A DNA stretch of 64,000 nucleotides, taken from positions 1 through 64,000 of the forward strand of contig JARLJA010000152.1 of assembly GCA_031291445.1 (NCBI GenBank). The letters are read 5' to 3'. Below, in pieces: positions 1 to 8,174 of the stretch. Source of the DNA: Xanthobacteraceae bacterium (lineage in GTDB: Bacteria > Pseudomonadota > Alphaproteobacteria > Rhizobiales > Xanthobacteraceae). The translations under genes were made by a program, and so were the position numbers. Every line of letters starts with the position of its first letter. The stretch's first letter is position 1. The notes beneath the pieces were generated by a model, which ran no database searches, had not been told where the DNA came from, and saw only the letters and a list, made by a program, of their open reading frames with translations.

Positions 1-2
1 AC

Positions 3-1067
3 CGGTCCCAGCAGGGCGGCCTGCGCGGCTTCCGCGACGTCGTCGCCGACGCCAACGATCTCGGCGGCGCCGCGGCCCAGGCCAGCCGTTCGGCGCGGCG
101 CACCTATGCCAACGTGCCGTCGCCGTCGCCCGAATTCGACCGCATCGAGCCCAGCATGGAGGACCGCCTCGAGTCGTTGGCGGAGGACCCCTATGCCTAT
201 GACGATCTCGCGGCCGAGGAAGCCTATCAGGACCGCCCCGCCGCCGCGCGGGCGCCGGCCGGCAAGGGGCCGCGCGCCGGGCGCGAGGTCAAGCCGCTGC
301 GCCCCCCGAGCCGCTTCCCGCTCAAGTCGGCGCTGGCGCTCGGCCTCGTGCTGGTGGTCGCCGGCGTGGCCATCCTGCTCGGGCCCAGGCTGTGGTCGGC
401 GATCCGCGGGATGAGCCCGTCGCAGCCGGTGGCGGAGGCGCCGAAGACGCCGGCCGCGGACACCGGGGTCAAGCCCAAGATCACCGATCGCGTCGGCCAG
501 CCCGGCACGCCGTCGCAGATCGCGCCGGTGGCGCAGAAGGTGGTGCTCTACGACGAGGACCCGGCGGATCCCCAGGGCAAGCGTTATACCGGCTCGGTGG
601 TCTGGCGCCTCGATCAGGTCGCCGCCGCCAACGGCCAGCCGGCGGACGTCGCGGTGCGCGCCGATATCGACGTACCCGACCGCAAGCTCAAGATGACGCT
701 GTCGCTCCGTCGCAACACCGACGCCTCGCTGCCGGCGAGCCACACCGCGGAGCTCACCTTCACCTTGCCGCCGGATTTCACGGGCGGCGGCGTCGGCAAC
801 GTGCCGGGCATCCTGATGAAGTCCAGCGAACAGACCAAGGGCACGCCGCTGGCGGGGCTCGCGGTCAAGGTCACCGACGGCTTCTTCCTGATCGGCCTGT
901 CCAACGTCGAAGCCGACAAGGCCCGCAACATCCAGCTGCTGAAGGAGCGGTCCTGGTTCGACATTCCGCTGGTCTATACCAGCCAGCGGCGTGCCATTCT
1001 CGCCATCGAGAAGGGCGCCCCGGGCGAGCGCGCCTTCAACGACGCCTTCGCGGCCTGGGGCCAGTAG
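3..1067 (+). CDS. Membrane-anchored hypothetical protein, 5' end outside window
   Basis: The reading frame is open from the first complete codon of the window, so the true start lies upstream. A GTG at 114 could serve as a start but looks internal. The visible 354 residues have a charged, Ala/Pro-rich N-terminal part, one strong hydrophobic segment about 100 residues in (LALGLVLVVAGVAILL), a Pro-rich linker and a C-terminal domain of about 190 residues. Topology therefore suggests a cytoplasmic N-terminus with the C-terminal domain in the periplasm. I recognise no catalytic motif. Its continuous frame and codon use make it a real gene of unknown function. Confidence 0.75.
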   Translation, partial: RSQQGGLRGFRDVVADANDLGGAAAQASRSARRTYANVPSPSPEFDRIEPSMEDRLESLAEDPYAYDDLAAEEAYQDRPAAARAPAGKGPRAGREVKPLRPPSRFPLKSALALGLVLVVAGVAILLGPRLWSAIRGMSPSQPVAEAPKTPAADTGVKPKITDRVGQPGTPSQIAPVAQKVVLYDEDPADPQGKRYTGSVVWRLDQVAAANGQPADVAVRADIDVPDRKLKMTLSLRRNTDASLPASHTAELTFTLPPDFTGGGVGNVPGILMKSSEQTKGTPLAGLAVKVTDGFFLIGLSNVEADKARNIQLLKERSWFDIPLVYTSQRRAILAIEKGAPGERAFNDAFAAWGQ

Positions 1068-1254
1068 CGCGCACCGGGCGCGTGTCCGCCCGGAGGCCGG
1101 GATCGCGGTCGGTTTCCGGATTTTTCCTGCGGAGAACCGTGGTCCGCGCCGTGGCGCCGGGGCCGGGCCGGTTTCCCGGTCCCTGCCGATGCTCTAGCTT
1201 TGGCAGGGGGCGATTGGATCATCACGTCCCGGATCGTCGGGGGCATTCTTGACC

Positions 1255-1845
1255 ATGCGGATCACTCTTGTCGGCTCGCGCTATTTCGGCGTCACCGTGT
1301 TCGAGATGCTGCGCCGGCACGGCGTCGAGATCGCCCGCGTGGTGGTCCATGACGGCGAGGACCGGCTCGCTGCCGCGGCCCGCGCCGTCGGCGTCCCGGT
1401 CGTGGTGCAGGCCGATCCGAAGGACGTCGCGGCCGGCGAAATCGCGCCGGGCAGCGACCTGATCGTCACCGCCCACAGCCACGCCCGCGTCAGCCGTGGG
1501 GCGCTCGCCGCCGCCAGGCTCGGCGGCATCGGCTATCACCCTTCGCTGCTGCCGCGCCATCGCGGGCTCGCCGCGGTGGAGTGGACCATCAGGGAAGGCG
1601 ATCCGGTCACCGGCGGCACCATCTATCACCTCGCCGACCGGATGGATGCCGGCGGCATCGTGATGCAGGACTGGTGCTTCGTGAAGAAGGGCGAGACCGC
1701 GCGCGAATTGTGGGAGCGCGCGCTGGCGCCGCTCGGGCTCGAGCTGCTCGCCAAGGCGATCGACCACGCCGAGGCTTACGGCGCGCTGCCGTCGAAGCCG
1801 CAGGACGAGCAGTTCGCCACCAGGGCGCCGGCGCTCGATCATTGA
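1255..1845 (+). CDS. Formyltransferase-family protein (Fmt N-terminal-like domain)
   Basis: This 196-residue protein resembles the catalytic domain shared by methionyl-tRNA formyltransferase, GAR transformylase and sugar N-formyltransferases. Residues near 95-105 read YHPSLLPRHRG, equivalent to the family HPSLLP substrate-loop motif, and are followed by a GGTIYHL stretch and a D-x-G motif (RMDAGGI). It has only the first domain and lacks the C-terminal tRNA-binding domain of Fmt, so it is unlikely to be the housekeeping fmt. ATG 1255 is preferred over a TTG two codons earlier because homologues start with a short strand such as MRITLVGS. Substrate unknown. Next to it on the opposite strand is a small hypothetical gene. 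Confidence 0.75.
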   Translation: MRITLVGSRYFGVTVFEMLRRHGVEIARVVVHDGEDRLAAAARAVGVPVVVQADPKDVAAGEIAPGSDLIVTAHSHARVSRGALAAARLGGIGYHPSLLPRHRGLAAVEWTIREGDPVTGGTIYHLADRMDAGGIVMQDWCFVKKGETARELWERALAPLGLELLAKAIDHAEAYGALPSKPQDEQFATRAPALDH

Positions 1846-1852
1846 GGGGCGA

Positions 1853-2197
1853 TTAGATCGGCTGCGCCATCCAGCGCAGCACCCGCGACAGCAGGCCGCC
1901 CGGCCATGGCGGCATCGCGGCATGGTCGTCCGGCGCGAGGCAGCGCGCGACGAAATAGCCGAGAAAGCTCGCATCGTTCGGCTTGGTCACGGTGAAGTGG
2001 TCGCCGTCGACGAACACGGTATAGTCCCACAGCCGCGATCCGAACGGCCGGGCATTGGTGGACAGCGAGCGGTCCTTGGCGATGACGAAGCGTGACGGAT
2101 CGAGGCCCTGCAGCATCATCATCCGCTCGAGCTGCGGAATCCGGATCAGGAAGCTCTCGTCGAACGGGCCGACGCTGCTTTGAAGCATGATCCCCAT
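1853..2197 (-). CDS. Small conserved-type hypothetical protein
   Basis: A 114-residue protein with a GAGG ribosome-binding site about 8 nt before its ATG. It has no signal peptide or membrane span. The composition is that of a folded soluble protein with several aromatic residues (LWDYTVFVDGDHFTV; WPGGLLSRVLRWM). I do not recognise the family. It converges with the formyltransferase-like gene, the two stops being only a few bases apart, and lies downstream of rpoH on the same strand. The rpoH terminator separates them, so it probably has its own promoter at 2198-2305. Confidence 0.6.
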   Translation of the reverse strand: MGIMLQSSVGPFDESFLIRIPQLERMMMLQGLDPSRFVIAKDRSLSTNARPFGSRLWDYTVFVDGDHFTVTKPNDASFLGYFVARCLAPDDHAAMPPWPGGLLSRVLRWMAQPI

Positions 2198-2304
2198 GGC
2201 GATGACCTCGCGCGATCAGTCGCGGGGTTGGTCGCGGCAAACGGCAGGCGGGTTCATTGCGGCTCGCGCGGCCGCCATCGCGCGATCGACCACATGGGAC
2301 GGCC

Positions 2305-2335
2305 AAACAAAAAGGCCGGCGTCGCCGCCGGCCTT
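2305..2335 (-). terminator. Rho-independent terminator of rpoH
   Basis: A perfect 10-bp stem AAGGCCGGCG / CGCCGGCCTT (2312-2321 with 2326-2335) with a 4-nt loop. Read on the minus strand it is followed by TTTTTG, the classic U tract. It starts 24 bp past the rpoH stop codon. Confidence 0.85.
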
Positions 2336-2359
2336 GGTCTCAACTCCTGACCCGCGAGA

Positions 2360-3265
2360 TCAGTGCGCCGCGGCCAGCGCCGCCTTCGGCACTTCCTGGC
2401 GCGCCACGGTGCTCTTCACCGCGGCCTGCACCTTTTCGAAAGCGCGGACCTCGATCTGGCGCACCCGCTCGCGCGACACGCCGAACTCGGCGGCGAGGTC
2501 TTCCAGCGTCATCGGCTCTTCGGCGAGCCGGCGGGCCTCGAAGATCCGCCGCTCACGCGGGTTGAGCACGCTCATGGCGCCGGACAGCGCCTGGCGGCGG
2601 TGATCGTATTCCTCGCTCTCCGCCATGATGGCTTCCTGGTTGGGCGAGGTATCGACCAGCCAGTCCTGCCATTCGCCGGGCTCGCCGTCGTCGCGGATCG
2701 GCGCGTTGAGCGAGGCGTCGCCGCCGAGGCGGCGGTTCATGTCGATCACGTCCTGCTCGGTGACGCCGAGACGCTGCGCGATCAGCTTGACCTGGTCGGG
2801 ACGCATATCGCCCTCGTCCAGCGCCGAGATCTTGCTCTTGGCCTTGCGCAGGTTGAAGAACAGCTTCTTCTGGTTGGCCGTGGTTCCCATCTTCACCAGC
2901 GACCACGAGCGCAGGATGTATTCTTGAATCGACGCCTTGATCCACCACATGGCGTAGGTGGCGAGACGGAAGCCCTTCTCGGGCTCGAAGCGCTTCACCG
3001 CCTGCATCAGGCCGACATTGCCTTCCGACACCACTTCGGCGATCGGCAGGCCGTAGCCGCGATAGCCCATGGCGATCTTGGCAACGAGCCGGAGGTGGCT
3101 GGTGACGAGTTTATGCGCCGCGTCGCGATCGTCATGCTCGCGCCAGCGACGGGCGAGCATGTATTCCTCCTGCGGTTCCAGCATCGGGAATTTGCGGATC
3201 TCGGCGAGGTAGTGAGATAGCCCGGATTCTCCACTGAGAACCGGTAATGCGGCGGTACGGGCCAT
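2360..3265 (-). CDS. rpoH: RNA polymerase sigma-32 factor RpoH
   Basis: A 301-residue heat-shock sigma factor of normal length. Region 2 is clear (LVTSHLRLVAKIA; the -10 recognition helix ATYAMWWIKASIQEYILRSW). The RpoH box QKKLFFNLRK, diagnostic for sigma-32 and implicated in core binding and turnover, is present around residues 132-141. Region 4 carries a helix-turn-helix, LEDLAAEFGVSRERVRQIE, for -35 contact. The start is supported by GGAGGG 6 nt before the ATG. Alphaproteobacteria often carry two or three rpoH copies, and which paralogue this is cannot be told here. It is monocistronic, ending in a strong hairpin terminator. Confidence 0.97.
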   Translation of the reverse strand: MARTAALPVLSGESGLSHYLAEIRKFPMLEPQEEYMLARRWREHDDRDAAHKLVTSHLRLVAKIAMGYRGYGLPIAEVVSEGNVGLMQAVKRFEPEKGFRLATYAMWWIKASIQEYILRSWSLVKMGTTANQKKLFFNLRKAKSKISALDEGDMRPDQVKLIAQRLGVTEQDVIDMNRRLGGDASLNAPIRDDGEPGEWQDWLVDTSPNQEAIMAESEEYDHRRQALSGAMSVLNPRERRIFEARRLAEEPMTLEDLAAEFGVSRERVRQIEVRAFEKVQAAVKSTVARQEVPKAALAAAH

Positions 3266-3411
3266 GATGCGCCCTCCAAATTGGTTCAGACCCCCGACAG
3301 CGGCGGGTCAGGCAGGTGCTGCTGTGTGAAAGCCAGCGACGCTGCGATGTTCCGCGGTGGGATATTCCAACGCAGCCGCAACATTACATGAAACGGGCGC
3401 GGCGGGGGAAG

Positions 3412-3445
3412 ACAAAACCCCCGTCACGTTGCCGTGACGCGGGTT
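3412..3445 (-). terminator. Rho-independent terminator of rluD
   Basis: On the minus strand AACCC-G-CGTCACG, loop GCAA, CGTGACG-G-GGGTT: a 12-bp stem with one internal mismatch, followed by TTGTCTT. It lies 40-73 bp past the stop of the pseudouridine synthase gene. The rest of the interval up to rpoH (3266-3411) should hold the rpoH promoter, but I could not fix a convincing -35/-10 pair. Confidence 0.75.
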
Positions 3446-3484
3446 AACTTATTGTAAGGAAGGTATTTTCCGGAAGCCTCTGCG

Positions 3485-4543
3485 TCATCCCGCCGCGTCG
3501 AGGGCGGTTTGCAGCAGGATAAGATCCTCCGGCAGGGGCGCTTCCCAGGACAGAATCTCTCCGGTGCGGGGATGCTCCAGGGTCAGCAAGTAGGCGTGCA
3601 GCGCCTGCCGGCCGAGCGCGGTAAGCGCAGCCTGGGCCGCGGGCGAGAGCTGGCGGGCCTTGGTCTTGAAGCCGGCGCCATAGACCTCGTCACCGAGCAG
3701 CGGATGGCCGAGATGGGCGAGGTGGACTCGGATCTGGTGGGTGCGGCCGGTCTCCAGGCTGCAACCGATCAGGGACGCCACCGGCTTGCGGTCGGTGCCA
3801 GGATACGTCTCGAGCACTTCCCAGTGGGTGATCGCCTCGCGGCCCCCGGCGCGGACCGCCATTTTTTCCCGGGCATGGGGATGGCGGTCGATCGGCGCCT
3901 CGATGGTGCCGCGCGGCCGTGGCGGCACGCCCCAGGCGAACGCCATGTAGCCGCGGCGGAGCGCGCCGGTGCGGCCATGGTCGGCAAACTGGGCGCTCAG
4001 GGAACTGTGAGCCCGGTCGTTCTTCGCCACCACCATCAGCCCGGTGGTGTCCTTGTCGAGCCGGTGCACGATGCCCGGCCGCCGCACCCCGCCGATGCCC
4101 GACAGGCTGGCGCCGCAGTGGGCGATCAGCGCGTTCACCAGCGTGCCGGTGTCGTGACCGGCGGCGGGATGCACCACCAGGCCAGCGGGCTTGTTGATGA
4201 CGATGATGTCGTCGTCCTCGAACACGATGTCGAGCGGGATGGCCTCGCCGGCCGGCTCGGCCGGCACCGCCGCGGGCACCGTGACGTCGACGGTCGCGCC
4301 GGCGGTGACGTGATGCGCCGGATCGCGGATCTCGCGGCCGTCGAGGCGGACGTGGCCGGCCAGGATCAGGGCCTTGAGGCGCGAGCGCGACAGGTCGGGG
4401 CAGAGCGCGGCCAGCACGCGGTCGAGCCGCGGCGAGCCTCCGGTGCCGCCGACGGTCAGGCGGCGGGCGCCGTCGGTCGGTGCGGCGTCGTCGGCCTCGA
4501 TGTCCGGGTCCGGACCGCCCGCAACCTGATGATTGTCACCCAT
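3485..4543 (-). CDS. rluD: 23S rRNA pseudouridine synthase RluD
   Basis: A 352-residue pseudouridine synthase with an N-terminal S4-like RNA-binding domain (RLDRVLAALCPDLSRSRLKALI) and the RluA-family catalytic domain. The catalytic Asp is in GIVHRLDKDTTGL, and ETGRTHQIRVHLAHLGHPLLGDEVYG is the family signature. It modifies uridines in helix 69 of 23S rRNA by family analogy. I place the start at ATG 4543 and reject an upstream in-frame ATG at 4696. The longer version adds a Ser/Arg/Ala-rich tail and would overlap the divergent gene at 4569. About 40 non-conserved acidic residues still precede the S4 domain. Confidence 0.93.
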   Translation of the reverse strand: MGDNHQVAGGPDPDIEADDAAPTDGARRLTVGGTGGSPRLDRVLAALCPDLSRSRLKALILAGHVRLDGREIRDPAHHVTAGATVDVTVPAAVPAEPAGEAIPLDIVFEDDDIIVINKPAGLVVHPAAGHDTGTLVNALIAHCGASLSGIGGVRRPGIVHRLDKDTTGLMVVAKNDRAHSSLSAQFADHGRTGALRRGYMAFAWGVPPRPRGTIEAPIDRHPHAREKMAVRAGGREAITHWEVLETYPGTDRKPVASLIGCSLETGRTHQIRVHLAHLGHPLLGDEVYGAGFKTKARQLSPAAQAALTALGRQALHAYLLTLEHPRTGEILSWEAPLPEDLILLQTALDAAG

Positions 4544-4568
4544 CCTCAAACCTGCTTGAAGGGGCCGC

Positions 4569-4904
4569 ATGACCGTCCCCGAAACCCCTGTATCCGATTC
4601 CGAACTGCCCGCAGCGCTGGCGGCCCGGGTCCGCCGCCTGATGCTGATCGCCGGCCTGACCACCGCGCTCGGGCTCGCGGCGGTGTTCGTCGCCATCGGC
4701 TATCGGCTTTTCCGCAGCGAGGGAAGCGGCCCGGTGGCCGATCTCACCGCCACGCTGCCGAAGGCGGCCAAGATCACGGCGACGTCGGTCGCCGCCGACC
4801 GCCTGGTGGTGACGCTGGAGATTGCCGGCGCCACCGAAATCCGGACCTTCGACCTGCGCACCCTCAAGCCGCTGGGCCGGCTGCGCTTCGCCAGCGAGCC
4901 GTAA
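4569..4904 (+). CDS. Small single-span membrane protein (DUF6476-like)
   Basis: A 111-residue protein with one transmembrane helix (residues about 23-47, LMLIAGLTTALGLAAVFVAIGY) after a short cytoplasmic N-terminus, then a compact periplasmic domain of about 55 residues ending in FDLRTLKPLGRLRF. Proteins like this sit divergently next to rluD in many alphaproteobacteria, and I believe they are catalogued as DUF6476, though I cannot verify the number here. It starts 25 bp from the divergent rluD start, so the two probably share a promoter region. Function unknown. Confidence 0.75.
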   Translation: MTVPETPVSDSELPAALAARVRRLMLIAGLTTALGLAAVFVAIGYRLFRSEGSGPVADLTATLPKAAKITATSVAADRLVVTLEIAGATEIRTFDLRTLKPLGRLRFASEP

Positions 4905-5006
4905 CCGGCCTTCGACGCGGGCCGGCAGGACCGGTCGCGGAATTCACCATCCGGGCCCCGGGCGACCTTGCGGACCGCCGATTTCGAGGTTATTGGATCC
5001 TCCGCT

Positions 5007-5082
5007 GCTCCCTTCGTCTAGCGGTCTAGGACGTCGCCCTCTCACGGCGAAAACAGGGGTTCGATTCCCCTAGGGAGCGCCA
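5007..5082 (+). tRNA. tRNA-Glu (anticodon CTC)
   Basis: A 76-nt cloverleaf. The acceptor stem GCTCCCT (5007-5013) pairs with AGGGAGC (5072-5078). The anticodon loop is CTCTCAC with anticodon CTC, the T arm contains GGTTCGATTCC, and the CCA end is encoded at 5080-5082. It is the last core-like feature before the accessory stretch that begins at about 5.1 kb. Confidence 0.95.
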
Positions 5083-5444
5083 GTCTTTTCAGTTGGTTAG
5101 CTGACTATTTCTTCAGCGCCGCGGCGTTGCCGTCTTCAACTTTTCTCCAATGGCTCGAGAGCCGGTTGATGCCGCCGGAATTTCGCGGAGAATGGGGCAG
5201 AGAAGCCGTCCCAACTTTCGTCGGTTTAGGTGGTCTTGGTTTTGAGCCAAGAAAAAAGTTCTTTGGCGAGGACCGCAACTTCCGCGTGTAAACAAAGACC
5301 GCTCCGTCACAGCTCTCTCAAATTGTTGCGCCGAGCTACGGCCCGCTACGAAGCCAGATCTTCTAAGTCGCAGAAGCTGACGGCCTGACGCCGGTGGATC
5401 TATTTTGAAATGGAATTTTCGATCTCTACTCGGAGGTGAGCCCT
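5083..5444. other. Gap after the tRNA; degraded coding remnant on the minus strand
   Basis: No gene supported. The minus strand at 5107-5190 can be read as the end of a protein (..DGNAAALKK then TAG) in one frame, while an overlapping frame stays open to 5451, but neither has a start, an RBS or a recognisable family. The interval is less GC-rich than its surroundings. Its last bases hold the GGAGG ribosome-binding site (5432-5436) of the following gene. Confidence 0.4.
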
Positions 5445-7208
5445 TTGCCAAACGAGCAGAAGATGCTGTTTCAAACCGATCCCGACCGCTTTTGGGACGT
5501 TGTCAGCAATGAAAATCCGAAAGAGCGCGTTGCGGCGCTTGAGAGCATCGATGACATGTTGCTTTGCGAAGTTCTGCGGTACGGCCTCTTGAACCGCACA
5601 GAGATGATAAGCCCTCTCGCGAGCCTTTATCGCGATCTGTTCATGCAAGTCCCCGTAGAGCGACGCTTCGAAGTCAGTCGTCACGCTTCGGCATTCGTGG
5701 ATCAAACCACCATCGTTTCAGCAAATGCACTCCTGCCGTTCATCGCCGAAGACACCGAGGCGGCGATCGTATCTTCGGCTGTCATCGACTACGTATCGTT
5801 CTCGCCGCTGACGAACAATGATCCCATGAGTCGCGTCAAGGACATCATCGGGATGATCGAGAGCGCCGCGCTGAAGAATGAAGGCGCCGCCTTCGGTGCG
5901 CTTCTCCATATTGGTGACAGGCGAGCTTGCAAGCTCTTGTGGCCGCTGCGCGATAGCCTCGATGGGGAAGCACTCAAGAATGCGACGAAGTGCAGCACTG
6001 GCTTGATTCACGCCGGCACTGTCGACTTCTATCTCGATTGGCTCGAGGGAATGGAGGGAACGGACGTCGATGGCAAATTTGGCATTGTTGCGTCAGGCTT
6101 GGCGCTTTTGAAGAAGACGAACCAAAGCGATCAAGTCTTCACGGGTCATCGTCCATTTCCGGCGCGCGGGGCTACGCCGGCGCAATGGATGGCCCTTCAG
6201 AAGCCGATGCCGCTTGCCGACTACGCCAGGCGTATTGCGCCACGAATGTATGCTCTGGAGCGGACCGAGCCCCCTCCGCGGGTGATGCCGCACGTGTTGC
6301 TCGCGTGGGAATTGCAGCCTCGTACAGATCGCGAGGATATCGCGGTCCTGGACGATCGTGCGGCAACTGCGACAGCGCTCGTTGGGCCCGAGCCTGTTCC
6401 CAGTGGCAGGATCGTCGACGTCACGCATGAATGGTGGGACGGCGAAGGTCAGATAGTTCTGACCTGGGGAATTCTGAATCCGAATGGACCGACCCTTTAC
6501 GTTCTGGGAATCCGTAAATTTGACGACCAGTACCGAACGTTCTTTCGGTGGATGCATATGCTCGGCGGGTGCACGACGTATGCCGCCGAGGCTGTTGATA
6601 GAGTGACTTATCAAGGTATCTACGAAGACGCTCTGAACATCGATGATCACCTCGTTCGAAATGGCGATGATGGACTGTTTCACGTCATCCCCCATTTCCT
6701 CATCCCGGTCGGTGGCGAGGAGGAAGTCCTGCTCGATATTGCAAAACGACTGCTCGCCGGCGGTGCGGCCGCGAAGGGCGATTGGGGTGAGTCTATGGCC
6801 TACACCCGCCAGTTCGGGTCCGATTTCTTTGGGCGGGCCGGCGCGAAGATTCGATCAATCTATGAAACGTTGGTCGCCGAAGCGAGATCAAAAGGAGAGG
6901 AGCCGTCGGAGTTCCTGAAGTTCACCAAGATTCGCTATGGCGATATTCCGGATTTCGCCGACGCGAAAATACCCACGTGGACCTCGGCCCGAATGACCCC
7001 GCTTCTCCTGGAAGAGTGGCTTGGAATCATTTCCCCTCGCGGATTTCAGGTTCAGGCGCTCGTGGCGCTTAAGCAAATGTGGGAGGGCGCGCTGAAAGTC
7101 CTGCCGGAACGTGAAGGAACCATTCCCTGGCAACGTGTCATGGAATTTCTCGATATTTATGGGTTCAGCCTGTCGGAACAATGCAATCCAGATCGTTCTG
7201 CATCTTGA
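5445..7208 (+). CDS. Large hypothetical protein, unrecognised family
   Basis: I choose TTG 5445, 8 nt after a GGAGG ribosome-binding site at 5432-5436; the GTG at 5436 overlaps that site. This gives 587 residues. The protein is soluble, with no signal peptide or membrane segment. The first 200 residues are mostly helical and recall HEAT-like repeats (ERVAALESIDDMLLCEVLRYGLL; runs of Ala/Leu helices). The middle (about 310-400) has aromatic-rich strands (HEWWDGEGQIVLTWGILNPNGPTLYVLG; FFRWMHMLGG). I recognise no catalytic motif. GC is lower and codon choice less biased than in neighbouring core genes, which suggests transfer. It stands alone between the tRNA and an IS fragment. Confidence 0.7.
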   Translation: MPNEQKMLFQTDPDRFWDVVSNENPKERVAALESIDDMLLCEVLRYGLLNRTEMISPLASLYRDLFMQVPVERRFEVSRHASAFVDQTTIVSANALLPFIAEDTEAAIVSSAVIDYVSFSPLTNNDPMSRVKDIIGMIESAALKNEGAAFGALLHIGDRRACKLLWPLRDSLDGEALKNATKCSTGLIHAGTVDFYLDWLEGMEGTDVDGKFGIVASGLALLKKTNQSDQVFTGHRPFPARGATPAQWMALQKPMPLADYARRIAPRMYALERTEPPPRVMPHVLLAWELQPRTDREDIAVLDDRAATATALVGPEPVPSGRIVDVTHEWWDGEGQIVLTWGILNPNGPTLYVLGIRKFDDQYRTFFRWMHMLGGCTTYAAEAVDRVTYQGIYEDALNIDDHLVRNGDDGLFHVIPHFLIPVGGEEEVLLDIAKRLLAGGAAAKGDWGESMAYTRQFGSDFFGRAGAKIRSIYETLVAEARSKGEEPSEFLKFTKIRYGDIPDFADAKIPTWTSARMTPLLLEEWLGIISPRGFQVQALVALKQMWEGALKVLPEREGTIPWQRVMEFLDIYGFSLSEQCNPDRSAS

Positions 7209-7281
7209 TGACGAGTTATATACTCTGAGCGTCTCACCCTATCCGCTTGAAAGGCTCGAGCGATCAGAACGAGTTCAGGAC

Positions 7282-7449
7282 TGAGCTGCTGCCGGTTTCG
7301 TGGACGGCCAGTTAAGCTGGTCCCACCTTGCGTTCGAACTCAACAGGGCTGAGGTGCCCGATCGTCGAGTGACGCCGGGTCGCGTTGTAGAACCGCTCGA
7401 TGTAGTCGGACACATCAGCCCTGGCCTCGTTTCTGGTGCGATAGGTTTT
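7282..7449 (-). mobile_element. IS3-family transposase 3' remnant
   Basis: Read on the minus strand, 7312-7449 encodes the last 45 residues of an IS3-family OrfB transposase: KTYRTRNEARADVSDYIERF, then YNATRRHSTIGHLSPVEFE, the region around the third acidic residue of the DDE integrase core. Beyond the stop, TGAGCTGCTGCC at 7282 has the TGA start expected of an IS3 terminal inverted repeat. Upstream of 7449 the homology stops abruptly and continues into unrelated sequence, so only the 3' end survives and it cannot transpose. It marks past insertion activity between the hypothetical gene and the Lrp regulator. Confidence 0.8.
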
Positions 7450-7572
7450 GCCGGGCGGGGGCGTGCCCTCTCGTTTCGCCCCCTGATCCGCCTCTTTGTG
7501 CTCAAGAGCCGCGACACTTGGAAAGGAGCTGCGTTGCAGCTGTAAGCGACGCCTTGTCGCTTTGAGCAAGCG

Positions 7573-8034
7573 TCAGACGGGCAAGGCGATCGAATACTTC
7601 ACCTGGCTGAGTGCGAAGCTCGATTCGATGGAGGCGATGCCGTCGAGCCGCGTCAGCTTGTTCTTCAGGAACGACTCGTAGGATGACAGGTCTGCGGCGA
7701 CAACGCGCAGCAGATAGTCACGATTCCCGGTCATCAGGTAGCATTCGAGCACCTCGTCCCACTTCGCAATGGCTTTGGCAAAGCGATTGAGGTCTTCCTC
7801 GTTCTGTCGCTGCAATTTGATTGAAATGAAAACGCTGACCGGCAGGCCGACGGAGGTTTGATCGACGAGCGCGATATACCGCGTAATGACGCCGCGCTCT
7901 TCGAGCAATCTGACGCGGCGGTGACACGGCGAGATCGACAGGCCGACCCTGTCGGCCAGTTCCTGCATGGTGGTTCGGCTGTCGGTCTGCAGCGCGGCCA
8001 GTATCTTGCGATCGATTGCGTCCAGGCTCAACAT
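7573..8034 (-). CDS. Lrp/AsnC-family transcriptional regulator
   Basis: 153 residues, the usual family length. The N-terminal winged HTH is clear (LDAIDRKILAALQTDSRTT, LADRVGLSISPCHRRVRLLEERGVI), followed by the AsnC/RAM ligand-binding domain (VLECYLMTGNRDYLLRVVAADL) that senses amino acids or related acids and drives octamer assembly. It is divergent from the E1-like gene at 8175 with 140 bp between them holding strong palindromes, so it most likely controls that gene and itself. The arrangement recalls the methionine/2-ketobutyrate mdeR-mdeB pair of Pseudomonas, where an Lrp protein activates an E1 homologue. That parallel is inference; no lyase gene is present here. Confidence 0.93.
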   Translation of the reverse strand: MLSLDAIDRKILAALQTDSRTTMQELADRVGLSISPCHRRVRLLEERGVITRYIALVDQTSVGLPVSVFISIKLQRQNEEDLNRFAKAIAKWDEVLECYLMTGNRDYLLRVVAADLSSYESFLKNKLTRLDGIASIESSFALSQVKYSIALPV

Positions 8035-8063
8035 TGGTAAATCCTTACGAAACGTCCGTCATG

Positions 8064-8110
8064 ATTGGGAGAATATCCCAATATTCCTGCCTTGAGCGCC
8101 AATTTTGGGA
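8064..8110. promoter_or_regulatory. Palindromic operator candidate for the Lrp-type regulator
   Basis: Between the divergent regulator and E1 genes: ATTGGGA-N5-TCCCAAT (8064-8082, perfect 7-bp arms). It overlaps a second perfect palindrome, GAATAT-N4-ATATTC (8071-8086), and a third half-site TTGGGA follows at 8105-8110. The AT-rich dyad with a 5-bp spacer resembles known Lrp/AsnC sites. It starts 30 bp upstream of the regulator start and lies 92-110 bp upstream of the E1 start. Confidence 0.6.
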
Positions 8111-8174
8111 TCTTTCGCCGCGGCCAACTGGATAGTCTGCGTGGAGAAGATGCCCGTGGAAGGAAACGCCGATC